Assembly (NCBI GenBank): GCA_006176705.1
Contig: QRFJ01001911.1
Span: 1 to 64,000, forward strand
Reading direction: 5' to 3'
DNA: 64,000 nucleotides
Source of the DNA: Cocos nucifera
Lineage: Eukaryota > Streptophyta > Magnoliopsida > Arecales > Arecaceae
Shown here: one piece after another, positions 12,213-24,712 of the stretch
Numbering within the stretch: the first letter of the stretch is position 1
How the letters are laid out: the number at the start of each line of letters is the position of its first letter
Made by a program: the position numbers and the translations under genes
The notes under the pieces: generated by a model
Seen by the model: the letters and a program-made list of their open reading frames with translations, nothing else
What the model was told of the DNA's origin: nothing
Database searches by the model: none

Positions 12213-14476
12213 TGTTAGATATATGTGCCCTAGAAGTCAGAATTGGCTGACACTTATAATAAACTTCTAGGAGCAAAATTATAATTTTAATTATACATAA
12301 TAAAATGAATTATTTTCTATCATAAATATGTATTTAGTGTCTTTGATACATTTCTTAAGTTAATGGTAATGATAATTCTTATTTTCAAGAGTTGAAAATT
12401 TAAGATAGGAATTTTTATTATTAATTCATAAAATACTCCTAACCGTAGAATCATCATGAGGATGGTGATTGATTCAAAAGATTAGTGTACAATCGCTTCT
12501 TTATCGTAGATGAGTCTTGAGTCTATGGTATGGAGACATCAGAGCGAGAGTACATATACTCGTTAGAGAACGAGGGCACTGAGCATGACCATCTCGAACA
12601 GTCATAAGGAAGTCTACATTCTCATCGATGACTGACTCGAAGCTGCAGTGGTGTATCTGATTCTTTGATCTTAGCTACATCGGTAGTTCACCTTGAGGGT
12701 GTTATAGTTTGACTACACCATGACTCGATCTCCTAGCCATTCGGAACCCTGAGGTGTATGTTGGCTATAGCATGTTCATTATAGAAATTGGATTACACCA
12801 AGAGAAAATCTATCTACCTTGGTGGATGAGGAGCAGCCCTATAATGATCATGAGAATCAAGTCCATAAGCCCATGGCCATGGCAGAGTGAAATAATAGAA
12901 AGAGTTTCTATTAAGCTTTTCACATCGGACTTGAATCGAATGATTAAATCATATGATAGAAATTAGGGTTTGACGAGTTCACCTTAACCCTAATCTGATC
13001 GGGGCTCAAGATAGAAGAACTTAATCACACAAATAGCTGCACTGAGAGGTTCATTTTTAATTTTGATAGATTGCCATCATATACTACTAGGTGTTACTGA
13101 TGGATTTTGAGAGCAATTGGAATGATTTAGATGATCGATCATTCTAGTTGTCTGAATCAAAAGAGTTCTGATCCATCGAAAGGAGTTTCGATGATGGAGA
13201 TCATAACATATCCCATTATATATAGAACTAAATCTAACTGGATCACACAAATAAGAATTTAAATCTGAACATCATCAATTGAACTAACCTAGTTCAATTG
13301 ATTTGAATTAGATTCAAGAAAATCATGCTAGCACACGATTAAGCCTAACATTCTTTTTCTATTATCATTAAAAGTTATCTTGACTGAGCCAAATGAGTTT
13401 GTTCTCACTCAGATATCTTCACTTGGTCTGACTGGAGCTTGTCTAGATCAGAAAAGGATTGTCTTAATTTACGAGATAAATTTGAGACAATACCTACCAT
13501 TTTCCATCACCTGCTAGTTCTTATCTTTGACTTTGGTCAAACATTGACCTTTGAAACTTAGACATCTGTCCATGTGCCATGCACCTATTGGAGAGTAGAT
13601 AGGAGCTTGTCCTCTTGCTAGAATTTAAAAAGAAGGGGGCGCACACCTAGGGAGGCATGCGCCCATGGATAAGGATGCCTGGAGTCCCATACGGATGGAA
13701 CTCCAAGTTGCTTCTTGGTTTCTACTTAGGTGGCCCCTAGCTATAGACTTTGACCAATCTTATGTACCATCTAAGGATGAATTAGAGGGGCTCTCATCTG
13801 ATTGGATCAGGTGATGTCATCCCACCAATCAGATTTAGATCTGATTGTACGAAGCAATGTGATTGGTTGGGATGATGTGGCACTGCATGGCGCAGCAGGG
13901 TCTATATAAACCCTATCTGTGTCCAACTTTCAAGGAGTTCTCTCTTAGCCATGTCCTAAGGCTGCCCCTCTCCTTTCTGTGTGCCATCTTCTGATCCTCT
14001 CTCTCTTCTCCATGCCTAAGAAAAGTTGGGCTCTAGTTTGGAGCGATCCAGGCAAGAAAAAGCTAACGAAAAAGGAAGAAGGAAGCACTGCTGTAAAGAC
14101 GACAGTAGATCTTCAAAAATAATTTTGAAGATCTTCTAAATCAGATTCAAATTTGATTTTTGGAGAGGTGATAAAGAAGAAGAAGATCTTAAGATCCAGT
14201 CTGAGTGGATACCAATAGAGGCTAGACGCTTGCGTGGCTAGATCCAGAATCTTAGATAATCAGTAGGATCATTAAAGGATAATCTGATTACCCAACATCA
14301 AGGTATAAATTAAATTAAATTAAATTTATTTTTATTTTTATTTATTAGATCAATAAAATCAGATCTAAAATATCTCAAATCTGATCTGAATATATAAGAA
14401 AAATTTTTAAAATATCTCTCTTGATCTGATCAGATCTGAACTAACCTAACCTAGAAAATTAGGATTTTTTCCTTCA
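12213..14476 (+). repeat. 3' LTR of copia-1
   Basis: 2264 bp, TGTTAGATATA to CCTTCA, preceded by the purine-rich CAAGTAGGAG (12201-12210) that acts as polypurine tract in this family. It matches the 5' LTR without the internal duplication and has visible point differences throughout, which suggests an insertion that is not recent. It contains the same TATA region (TCTATATAAACCC near 13901). Confidence 0.9.
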
Positions 14477-16149
14477 GGAGGAGTCTGGAAGGAGTTCAGC
14501 TCCTAGAGGAACTTGACTGAAGAAAAAGTCTAGAAAGAGTTTGGCTCCTGAAGGAATCTGACTGAAGGAGTTTAGAAGGAGTTCGACTCCTATAGAAATT
14601 CGATAGATGAAGAAGTCTGAAAGGAGTTTGACTCCTAGAGAAATTCGATTGAAGGAGGAGCCCAGATGGAGTTTGACTCTTGAAGAAACTTGATTGAAGG
14701 AGAAGTCCGAAAGAAGTTTGGCTCCTGAAGGAATCTAACTAAAGGAGAAGTTTGACTCTTGGAGGAACTTAACTAAAGAAGAAGTCCGAAAGGAGTTCGA
14801 ATTCTGGAGGAATCCAGCCGAAGGAGGAGTCTGGAAGGAGTTTGACTTCTATAGAAATCCAACAAAAGGAGAAGTCCAGAAGGAGTTTGGCTTCTATAGA
14901 AATTCGATTGAAGAAGAAGTTCGAAAGAAGTTCGGGTCCTGGAGAAATCTGACTGAAGGAAAAATTTGAAAGAAATTCGGCTCTTGGAGAAATCCAACTA
15001 AAGAAGGAGTCTAAAAGGAGTTCAGCTCCTATAGAAATCCGACTAAAGAAGAAGTCCAGAAGGAGTTCAACTCCTAGAGGAACTTGACTGAAGAAAAAAT
15101 TCGAAAGGAGTTTGACTCCTGAAGGAATCCGACTAAAGGAGGAGTCTAGAAGGAGTTCAACTCCTATAGAAATCTAACTGAAGAAAAAGTTTAGAAGAAG
15201 TTTGGCTTCTAGAGGAACTTGACTGAAGGAGAAATTCAAAAGAAATTCGGCTCCTAGAGAAATTCGACTGAAGGAGGAGCCTGAAAAGAGTTTGGCTCAT
15301 AGAGGTATCCGATTGAAGGAGAAATTCGGAAGGAGTTCAGCTCCTGGATGAACTCGACTGAAGGAGGAGCCTGAAAGAAGTTCGGCTCCTGAAGGTATCC
15401 GACTGAAGGAGTCCGAAAGGAGTTTGGCTCCTATAGAAATTTGACTAAAGAAGAAGTCCAAAAAGAGTTTGGCTCCTGTAGAAATCCGATTGAAGAAAAA
15501 GTCCAGAAGGAGTTCGGCTCCTAGAGGAACTTGACTGAAGGAGAAGTTCGAAAGTAGTTCGACTCCTGAAGAAATCCGACTGAAGGAGTTCGGAAGGAGT
15601 TTGGCTCTTGTAGAAATTTGATAGAAGGAGAAGTCCGAAAGGAGTTCAACTCCTAGAGGAATCTGACTGAAGGAGGAGTCTAAAAGGATTTCAGCTCCTG
15701 GAGAAACTTGACTGAAGAAGAAGTCTGAAAGGAGTTCGACTCCTGGAGGAACTTGATTGAAGGAAAAATTTGGAAGAAGTTTGGCTTCTGAAGGAATCCG
15801 ACTGAAGGAGAAGTCCGGAAGGAGTTCAGCTCCTGTAGAAATTCGACTGAAGGAGAAATTCGGAAGAAGTTTGGCTCCTATAGAAATTCGACTGAAGGAG
15901 AAGTTTGGAAGGAGTTCGGCTACTGAAGGAATCCGACTAGAGAAGGAGCCTGGAAGAAGTTCGGCTCCTAAAGATATCCAACTGGTGGAGAAGTCTGGAA
16001 ACAGTTCGGCTGAAGTCCAAAAGAAGTTTGACCGCTTATGGGATTCGACTGCTGGAGGGAGAATTTTTGATCGAAGCTCCTCCGTGATTGTCAGTTACAT
16101 TAGGCTAAGTATCAGACTACTTCGACGGAAGCAAAATTTATCCCCAATA
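14477..16149 (-). repeat. 5' LTR of TRG copy A, outer part with a long 45-bp tandem array
   Basis: After the GGAGG duplication the TRG LTR resumes. 14482 to about 16020 is an array of roughly 34 diverged copies of a ~45-bp unit (plus-strand core AAGGAGTTCGGCTCCT followed by GGAA-TCCGACTGAAGGAG). Copies B and C have only a few units. The unit length is divisible by three, so parts of the array read open by chance (15757-16167 gives a 15-residue repeat). The end TTTATCCCCAATA (about 16149) deviates by one base from the canonical ...CCCCAACA. The LTR totals about 2.5 kb, against about 0.87 kb in copy B. Confidence 0.75.
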
Positions 16150-18588
16150 ATTCTCAAAACTATTTGATTTGAATCAATTTATTTTTATCAATTTAAAACT
16201 AAAATAATTGATATCAAGCTGAATTTGAAATATTTTAACTTTGACAAATAAATTTGATTATTATAGAGAAATAAATTTAATAAATATATTTTTTAAATCT
16301 CTAATTGGTATCAAGAATTTTTTTTAAAAAAATTTATCAATTGATTTGAATATTAAAGTAATTGATATCATAATTCTTATAATTGATATCAAATAGTTTA
16401 TTCTTGTCTTAAATTTCATCGCTTTATCTTGTAGCAAAAAGAAAAGAATATTTTATCTCAAATTTGATTTTGCATAGCTAATATGATATCATTTGAGATA
16501 AATTTAAAAAATTTATTATATTTTTTGAACTTAATTAAGTGATATCTCTTAAGAAAAAGGTAGATCTGAATTTAAACAGAAAATCTCTTTATGATTTATT
16601 TTGCATAATCTATTGGTATCAATTAAAAATAATTTATTAAAATAATTTGATCTGAATTTAATTGATTCATCTTTTTCGATCAAAAACTTCAATAATTGGT
16701 ATCAAATAGACTATCCTTATCTTGCACTTTGTTACATTATTTTTTATAAAAGAATTAAATATTATGTTTCAAATATATTTTGTATTGATATACTCTTGAT
16801 GTGATATCATTTGAAATAAATTTGAAAAATATATGCCTCTTCTAAACTTGATGGATTGATACCTCTTAAAGAAAAAGAAAAGATATTTTCTAAAATATTA
16901 AACATATCTTATGCTTGATTTTGATACTCAAAATTCTTAATAATGAAAAGCTCAATCCTTTTTGAATCTTTATAGCTCAAAGAATTTTTCTAACTAAGTT
17001 TAAGAAAATATTTTTGCATCCATATTCTTTGGAAATGGAAAGAAGCATCATTAAATTTATATTATTCAAAAATCTAACTAAAATATATTTTTTGAAACTA
17101 GCCAAATTTGATTTGAATTTAAATTTAAAAAAAATATTATTTTATTTATCTTAATTCAATACAATTTTTTGATTCTTTTAAAAAGAGAGAAAGAAATTCA
17201 ATCTAAATTTGCTTCGAGCTTTAAAATAGGAGAAGAAAATATTAAAAGAGATAATGTACTTAATTTTAAAATAGTTTTGTTTGCAAAAGTAAGAAAAAAA
17301 TATTAAAGAAGAAATGATCATTTAATTTAAAAAAAATATCTTCAAAATTAAAAATATCTTTTAAATTTAGAAAATTTAAATTTAGCAGTTAAATTTATGT
17401 TAAATATGCTTGATTTGAAAAAAAAGGAAGAAAAGTTAAAAGATAAAATATTCCCACTATAATTATGAAAAATAGGAAGAGAAATGCTTTTTATCTTGAT
17501 TTGCTTGAAAAGTTTATTAATCTGCATTAAGAAAAATAAATTTTGATCTTAAATTCTCAATCAATTACTTTATGATCTTTTTAAATTGAACTTTTATGTA
17601 TTTATTCAATTTAATATGGATGATTTTATAGTCTAATCATTCTTGATAGTTAATTAAAGTTAAATTAAATTTAAAATATACTCTTACTTCAAGAATTGAA
17701 TTTGATACACACTTCTAATTTTAAAATTTATTTAAAAATCTAAATAATATAAAGAACTTTTGATGCACTTTGAAAATTCTTGTAAAATCATTTGTATTAA
17801 AGTAATTTTTACTCAAAAAATAAATTTAAAAAAATAATTCTAATTTGATTTGATACTATCATTGATTTGCTTGATATATTCTCGATATATGTCTTTTCTA
17901 AATTTAAATGATGGATTTTCATTAAGAAAAGGAAAAGAATGAATATTGATGTACATATTATACTTGATTTCATATTCAAATCTTTTGGAAAACCCTATTC
18001 CTCTTAAAGCTTATAAGTACATATTTGAAAATTTGATTAAAAAGTTATATTCATTCAAAAAGAGAAAGAGCTTTTGATATTTGAATTCAAGCTAATTTCT
18101 TAAAAGAAAAAAAAATATTTTAAGCATATTTTGAATCAAAAAATAAGTTTTCAAAGGAAAGAGGATTTATTTGAATTGATTTTCTAAATTTGATATATCT
18201 TTTATTTTGATACATTCTTACATATTATTAATTTTAATGATTTTTATTCAACTTTTCCTTGAGCTTTTGATGCTGTCAAAAAGGGGAAGAAAAAGTTGAG
18301 TATATGCTTAATGAATTAACTCTTAAGATGCTTATTAATTTGATGCTTGAAATCTTAATACTCATTGATTTTAATGAAGATAATAATTTAAAATGAGTCT
18401 ATGAAATATGTGTAATAAACTAAATATATGCAATGAATAAAAGACTAATTAAGAACATTCATGAAGTATGCATTCATGTGTTTGATTTAGTACTTCATGA
18501 TACAAGTTGGTACAATGCATTGAAACACATTATTTATTTTTATTGTGCATATACTCAAAATTTTATCATCATCAAAAAAAGAAAGATT
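16150..18588 (+). mobile_element. AT-rich 3' internal region of a SIRE-like copia element
   Basis: No coding region is visible. Words such as AATTGGTATCAAATAG recur, and two stretches (about 16385-16560 and 16697-16890) are diverged copies of one another at a ~310-bp spacing, with a further echo near 17850-17950. TGTCAAAAAGGGGAAGAAAA at 18273-18292 resembles the CAAAAAGGGGGAGA box found in the 3' non-coding region of SIRE/Maximus elements. CAAAAAAAGAAAGA at 18573-18586 would be the polypurine tract before the LTR. Assignment is by these motifs only. Confidence 0.5.
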
Positions 18589-20301
18589 GTTGATCCTATG
18601 ATTGATTTTGATGATCACAAAATATTGAGTAAAAATATTGCTAATCATGTATTTCAAGATTGAATATAGGATTTCTTAAATGCTCACATTGAAGAAATTA
18701 TTTTTGGAAGAAACTTTCCTCAAGATGTCAAGCCAAAGCACTTAAAAGAAGAAGTTTTCATAAATTTGGATGGCTCATTATAAAGAAAATGAAAGAAAAA
18801 GAAACAAATATCATTTGAAAGATTTAGAGCCAAGAAATTCAAGTTTAGAAGATCAAATAATAAAAAAAATAAAGTTGAAAAGTTTAGAGCTGACCCATCC
18901 TTGACTCGAGTTAGCCCTAGCATGGCATGCTTTTATTTCGTTGGCTTGGCACACAGCCAAGCCAGCTCGATTTGGATCCAAGCCAGCTATCTTCGAGTGG
19001 CAGAAGAAGTGTTTCAGAGTTTTGCTTTTTGAGCTAGCTTGAAGCTCCAATCGAGCCGACTGTCTCAAGTCAATAGAAACGTGATTTTCATATTTGCCAT
19101 TCGAGCCAGTCCGAAAGTCCTAATCGAGCCGGCTATCTTCGATTGATAGAAGCACCATTTTTCAAGTCTATCGATCGAGCCAGCCCGACATAGAATTGAG
19201 CCAACCCTCTCAATTAGATAGAACATTGATTTGTAATAAGATACTGCTCGAGCCGACTCGAAGCAAGAATCGAGCCAGCTCGACGTAATCTGACAGGCAT
19301 AATGGCTAGTTCTGAGAAGTTTGTTTTTACCCAGAACTTTTTCTAACGACTATTTTTTGTCTCCAACAGCTATAAACTACTAGAAATGAGTTCAAAGGAT
19401 ATAGAACTTGTGAAAAATAAAAGAAAGACACAAGAGAAGAAAAAAAAGAGAGAACAAGTGAAAAACATTCAGATTTGAGTGACCTCCATTGCACATCAAA
19501 AGAAGAGAGAAAAGAGAAGAATCAAGCAATAAAATTAGAGGACTTTCAAGAGATATCTTCTCCAACATCTAGCACAACCTCTCAAGCATCATTTGAAGAG
19601 AAGTGAAGCATCAAAAAAGCAATCCTTCAATTTCTTCTTCAGGCTTTAAAGAGTTTAAATTTTATTTTTATTTTAAGCTGAAACTTTCATTCTTGTATTT
19701 TATTTTCTTTACAAGTTTTTTTTGAAAAAAAAAACTTGGAGATTAGGCCCATCCAAGTCCGAAATTGGATATTGTAGGTTTCGATTGGTGAGCCCATAAA
19801 ACCAACTAGATTGATAGTGAGCCCGAAAAACTATCGATGTAAAGTTTTGATTAGTAATCCCGAAAAATCAACTAGGTTGATAGTGAGCCCAGAAAACTAT
19901 CGATGTAAGATTTTGGTTGATGATCCCAGAAAATCAACTAGATTTGTTTGTGAGCCTAGAAAAAATAAATATACTATAATCAGTGGGATTATAGTAGAAT
20001 TTTCAAAAGGAGTTTGGAGAGTGAACGTAGGTGCGGGTTGCACCGAAACCACTATAAAACTTTGTGTGTTTGTGTTGTGCCTTTGATTCTTTACTTGCTT
20101 TATTATTTGTTTAGATTAGTCTTTAAATTTCTACATAGCATTTGTATGTCTTGAATCCACTGCTACTCATATTGTATTCATCTCAATCACACTACTTAGG
20201 TTAAAATTAAAGCACATACTTATTTAGATTTTAAATTTGGTTAAAATCTTAAAGAACCCAATTCACCCTCCCTCTCTTTGGGTTGCTACCTCTGGGCAAC
20301 A
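18589..20301 (+). repeat. 3' LTR of the SIRE-like copia element
   Basis: Begins TGTTGATCCTATGATTGATT, close to the usual SIRE LTR start, and ends in CCCAATTCACCCTCCCTCTC...TTGCTACCTCTGGGCAACA, the usual SIRE LTR end. Length is about 1.7 kb. Inside are many copies of a GAGCC(A/G)GCTCG word (18890-19290) and three copies of an AACTAGATTGATAGTGAGCCC-like unit (about 19795-19960). Short open frames at 18720-19068 and 19811-20086 overlap these repeats and are not credited as genes. Confidence 0.65.
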
Positions 20302-22455
20302 AGAATAGGTCAACCCCACCACGTGCCACCACAGTGCTTCTAGAAACTTTTCTCTTTATTTTTCTATGATGGAGTCGACCCCTTCTGAGATGGAGTCGAA
20401 CCTTCCCTTGGGTTTAGAAATTATTCTCACTCATGAAAACATTTCACTAGATTTTTTTCCTCTGAAAATTACCACCCAACAAAAGTATATTACCTTAAAT
20501 ATCCTTCGAGATGCCACCTACTATAAGCTCAATAGCCATCAAGATTTAACTTTAATACCATGATTATTAATCTCATTCCTCAATCATATTCCTCTCTTAA
20601 CTTAACAATCAAAGCCATATTTCTTTACTATTACCTAATTAATATTCAAATGTTCAAGTACTCTATAAGTGAAATGCTGTGCCATGTATAAATGCAGAAA
20701 ATGCAAGTATAATTTCTTTTAAACTACCATAGAGTTGATCCAGAATATCATATACTGTTATGTCATTGGTGGATTATGAGACTCATTGAGCATCATCTTA
20801 ATGATTAATGATCCTTAATGGATAGAGTTGGAATCGTTCCAATCAATTGAAAGAAGTTTTGATGATATTGTGATAGGAATCACAATATATCCACTATCCA
20901 GATAGAATAGAATCTATGGGGTCACATACAATAGAGATCTTTGTCTGATCAGATGGTTGAACTTATGATTATAAATCATAGAGAAATCTAATTATCAGTA
21001 TAATTGATGATTAATCCATGCAATTGTTGCAACTATCAAACTTACTAAGAGTTAGAAAGTTGTAGGAGGATTAATTAGTAATTGGATTGCTATTTGGCTT
21101 AATCTGATTAAGCAATGGGCTTAGAATCAAGTCTAATTGAATTGGAATTTAATTCGGCTTAGTTTGGGTTTGATTAGATCAAGCCTAATTAGATTATATA
21201 TGAGATAATCCAATTGTAAGGAAGATGAATTTCTTGTTTGATTAGGATTTAGGTGCAACCAATTTCTAATTGGATTAGGATCTAATTGGATTCCTAGTTA
21301 AACTAGGATTTTCCATCTCTTTGGGTGCAACCAATTTCTAATTGGTTAGGAATTAATTAAAGAACCAAGAGAAATCTCAGTTTGACTGGCACTCTCTCTT
21401 CCTTGTGCCCCAACTAACCCCACACCCCATCCCTTTTCATGCCACAAGGTCTTGATGTGCTCCCTTGTTTTTGCATGAGATAATTCATGCCAAAACCCTA
21501 CTCCACACCTCCCATGTCCATGCCTTCTAGATTAGGATAAGATCACAATTCAAAATGGTTTTGAATTTGGATTTTGAATCCTTATTAGATAAGGATTTGA
21601 TCTCTTCTTTTGATGCCAAATAAAAAGGGAGAGCGGGCATGGGATGAAATGAGTTTTCTAGCATGAAAGATCTGGCGAAGTTTCTTTAGACGTGGGTTTT
21701 CTAAAAGACAAGCATATCTCTCCTAGGGCATGGGTCATTGGGAGGTGCTCATCTCTTTTAGCATGGGTTCAAAAAAGCAAAGAAGAAAAGGGAGTTTTTC
21801 TTCTCCTTCTTCCTCTTTTTCACTTTCTTCTCTAGAGAATCTGAGAAAAAAAAATAAATAAAAATCATCTTCAACCATCAGGAGGTGACTTCTGCAAGGA
21901 AGTTAGCACCTCGATGAAGTCATAGGCGTCTGATCAGATTCGAGAGCTTCGTATGAATACCTATATAGATTAGACACATATGCGGCTCAAGGGATCCAAA
22001 TAGCCATGATTATTAGCTACGGTGAACATCGACCCACGATAAGGTACGAAGATCGGATTTTTTCTTTTCTTATATTTTCAAAATCAGATTACAGATGTAT
22101 ATTTTATGTTCATATGATAAATTCTTAATAGGTGATTTAGTAGATTTAATCTTATGCATAATTTAAATTAAAATTATTTTAATCTATATTTTATTTTTGC
22201 TATAAAATTAAAAATTTTATAATTACATGCATGAAACCATCCAATGATCATAACAATGGATATCCAAAAGAATTATCAGACTCGATGTGGATTACTTTGG
22301 CCATTATGAGGATTCAATGTATGGATCACTTTAGCAACCATAAATGGAGTTGAATAGGGTCTAGAAGCAAGATCCATTATATCAAGAAGCTCAATTGCTT
22401 GTCAAACTTCAGGATACGATAACTTAGTCATATGATGTCTTACTGAGATATTTTT
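20302..22455. other. AT-rich spacer, possible old copia LTR, no gene supported
   Basis: A 65-codon frame at 20366-20563 has no recognisable feature. 20660-22060 has the texture of a copia LTR: the phrases GATGATATTGTGATAGGAATCACAATATATCC and TGGGGTCACATACAA recall the copia-1 LTR blocks around 5090-5150, and a pyrimidine-rich leader follows at 21790-21840. I could not find clean ends, so this is only a suspected ancient LTR. Confidence 0.3.
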
Positions 22456-24055
22456 TTTTTGAAATTAGGTATTCTTTTGAGATCTACAACTTTGAGCCAA
22501 CCACTTAAGGGACTAAATTGGATCAAAATTCCATCATTTGAGCCTCAAAACGGGCTGATCAAATTGAAACATTCCTTTTTAGAAAAGATTTTGAATGAAG
22601 GTTATCTTCCAATTCATGAAGAATTAGGTACAGCGATAGAAGGTAAAGTTGATATAGAAGTCAAGATTTATCTTTTACAAAATTATAATTTTTTTATAAT
22701 TTTTTATGATGTTAATCATTGTTTTTAAATACTTAGTCCTATTCGAACTAGGAAGAGAAATCTGGCCTGAATTATTCAAGTATGAATGTCCTTCTAGAAA
22801 TTAGAAAGTTCTTCTAGAAACTACGAAGAGAAATTCTACTTAAATTATGCAAGAGAGGATCTCACTATTATATATATGGGCTTTACGTATGTAGAATTAA
22901 TCAATAAAAGAAAAGAGAATGTAAGCCTTACTTTCGTAATTTTTTTATCTTCTTCTAGTTTTCTTTTGAAAGATTCAAGTTAAGAGGATTGAAGAAAATA
23001 TTTTGTTCTCCCCGATCCGATTAGAAAATAAAAAGACAATTGAAATTGATGGCAAATTTTTCTTGTGTAATAACTAGTGTGCATCATATAATTCTATATA
23101 AATTCATTCATAAGAACTTGTACTTATGCAAAACTCAGTTTAGGTTGAGCTGCACTTTTAGAGCCACTACTTAATAGCCCAATCTTAGCCTATATTCAAG
23201 CAAATAGATGTTCTACACCAAGCTTTCTATAATGATCCAAAAATGACCGGGCAAGTGCACCATTAATACTTTGGCCGAGTAAGACATGATTTCTTCAACT
23301 TTTTGCTCATGAATTTATAAGAGGCAAGGTAGATATAGCTTGAGCATAGCGAAAACAAGAAGCATCGTCTCACTCCATAAAAAGAGATAGTACTCTAGTA
23401 TTTCTCATTCTTTAACTTATTATTTCATATAAAATGATAAGATCAATCTACATAGTTACATAGCGACTCTTTATATACTACTTATATAAATAAATTAAAA
23501 CATCCAAAAATTTCAAAATTATGGACACTTGATTAATTTATGCATGTTTGTGATTATAGTTAGGGTTGTCATTTAGTTAGATCAGCTGGTCCACATCTTG
23601 TTCAAGCTTGATCCAGACCTGACCCAAACTAATACACACACCGCGCGCACCCACCTATAAACTAGTATAAGTGCAAAAATATTAATATACTTTTGGGTCT
23701 GGGTTTGAGTTTACTAAAAAAGTTAGCCATCCTGATCATATATTTGTATATTGGAGTGCAAGTTTGATTTTTTTTTTTTTTTGCTACAAACTCGGCACAA
23801 ACTCAAACCAAGCCCTTAGTTAATAGTTTACCTAATTTACAATATAAATTTTATGCGTATATCTCAAATGTATCATATAAATCTTTAATTACTATGAGTT
23901 TCTGATAGCTAGTGAAAAATTTTAAAGTATGAACTGAATTGAGTCCTTCAAATAATAGTATTTACTCAAGACTAATTCAACCAAGTCTTACTCTAATGCT
24001 CGATTCAACATAATTTCCTAGAGCGCAACATCTTTGTACTTAGAAACTAGAATAC
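22456..24055. other. Spacer with a possible LTR-promoter remnant
   Basis: A short open frame (22459-22728, 89 codons) shows no motif I recognise. 22740-23060 contains GAAATTCTACTTAAATTATGCAAGAG, a TATATATATGGG box (22873-22884), AATCAATAAAAGAAAAG and GTTCTCCCCGATCCG, in the order expected of a small retroelement LTR promoter and polyadenylation region. The rest (23070-24055) is AT-rich with nothing I can identify. Confidence 0.3.
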
Positions 24056-24612
24056 ATGACGGTCCGGTCCTCTTAGTTTCCGTCCAACCTACTTCCAGCA
24101 CTTTGAATGGTCTAAGTCTGGACTCATGTAAAGTTGTTAAAAGCTCCATTGAACCATGTCAGTCTTAACATGAAACACATTTTTCCGATGTTTAACTCAA
24201 ACATTCATACAATAGTGAACTAGACCTTGGTATGCCAGAGTACATCACGGTCTAGTCATCTGAGTAGTTTCCGTATAATAATAGCTGTGACCTACTTCAG
24301 GTCTAGTCATCTAAGTCTGGACTCATGTAAGGTTGTTATCTTTTCTATTGAACCATTTCAGTCTTAACATGAATCACATTTTACTGCTGTTTAATTCAAA
24401 CATTCATACAATTGTGAACCATTTCAGCCTTAACATGAAATGCATTAATTTTACCGATGTTTAATTCAAACATTCATATACAATTGTGAAAACATATGGA
24501 AATTCCTCGTTGGGTCCAGTCCACGTATTCTTCATTCCAATGTTTAGACTTGGAGACTCGGGTAGGATTCGAAGGACCCAAGATTCATGTTACGATCTAT
24601 ATAAACCCCCAG
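24056..24612 (+). promoter_or_regulatory. Promoter of secreted-peptide gene 1, with repeated upstream modules
   Basis: A TATA box (TATATAAA, 24598-24605) lies 108 bp before the ATG and is conserved with gene 2 (32766-32773). Upstream, a module holding CTAAGTCTGGACTCATGTAA, a TCAGTCTTAACATGAAACAC box and a TTTAACTCAAACATTCATACAAT box is repeated: about 24110-24215, 24307-24418, and a shorter third copy 24421-24490 with only the last two boxes. Gene 2 has a single copy (32555-32655). The repeats suggest local duplication of a regulatory module; which factors bind is unknown. Confidence 0.55.
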
Positions 24613-24712
24613 CATCAAAGCCACATTAGATAGAAGAGATATATTCGAGCCAATTGAGAGGGAAAAAAAAAAACCCACTTCCTTTGTAAGCATATAGAAA
24701 CATTGGGAAGAA

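Larger units (their letters stand above)
3369..14476 (+). mobile_element. Ty1/copia retrotransposon copia-1, full length, decayed
   Basis: A complete 11.1-kb copia insertion. The 5' LTR is 3369-6377, the primer site 6380-6392, the coding remnant 8255-12192, a purine-rich site just before 12213 and the 3' LTR 12213-14476. The 5-bp duplication GGAGG is present at 3364-3368 and 14477-14481. Order protease, integrase, reverse transcriptase, RNase H places it in Ty1/copia. A second member (copia-2) lies at 37298-54929. The element is unusually long because the LTRs exceed 2.2 kb and the leader is nearly 1.9 kb. Many stops and frameshifts make it non-autonomous now. Confidence 0.92.

Noticed and set aside
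15757..16167. 136-residue frame with a 15-residue repeat (LKEKFGRSSAPVEIR type)
   Set aside because: It lies in the 45-bp LTR array, whose unit length is a multiple of three; the reading frame follows from that and ends in LTR sequence.
22459..22728. 89-residue frame as a possible host gene
   Set aside because: No recognisable motif or promoter, and it lies beside LTR-like sequence; too little to call.
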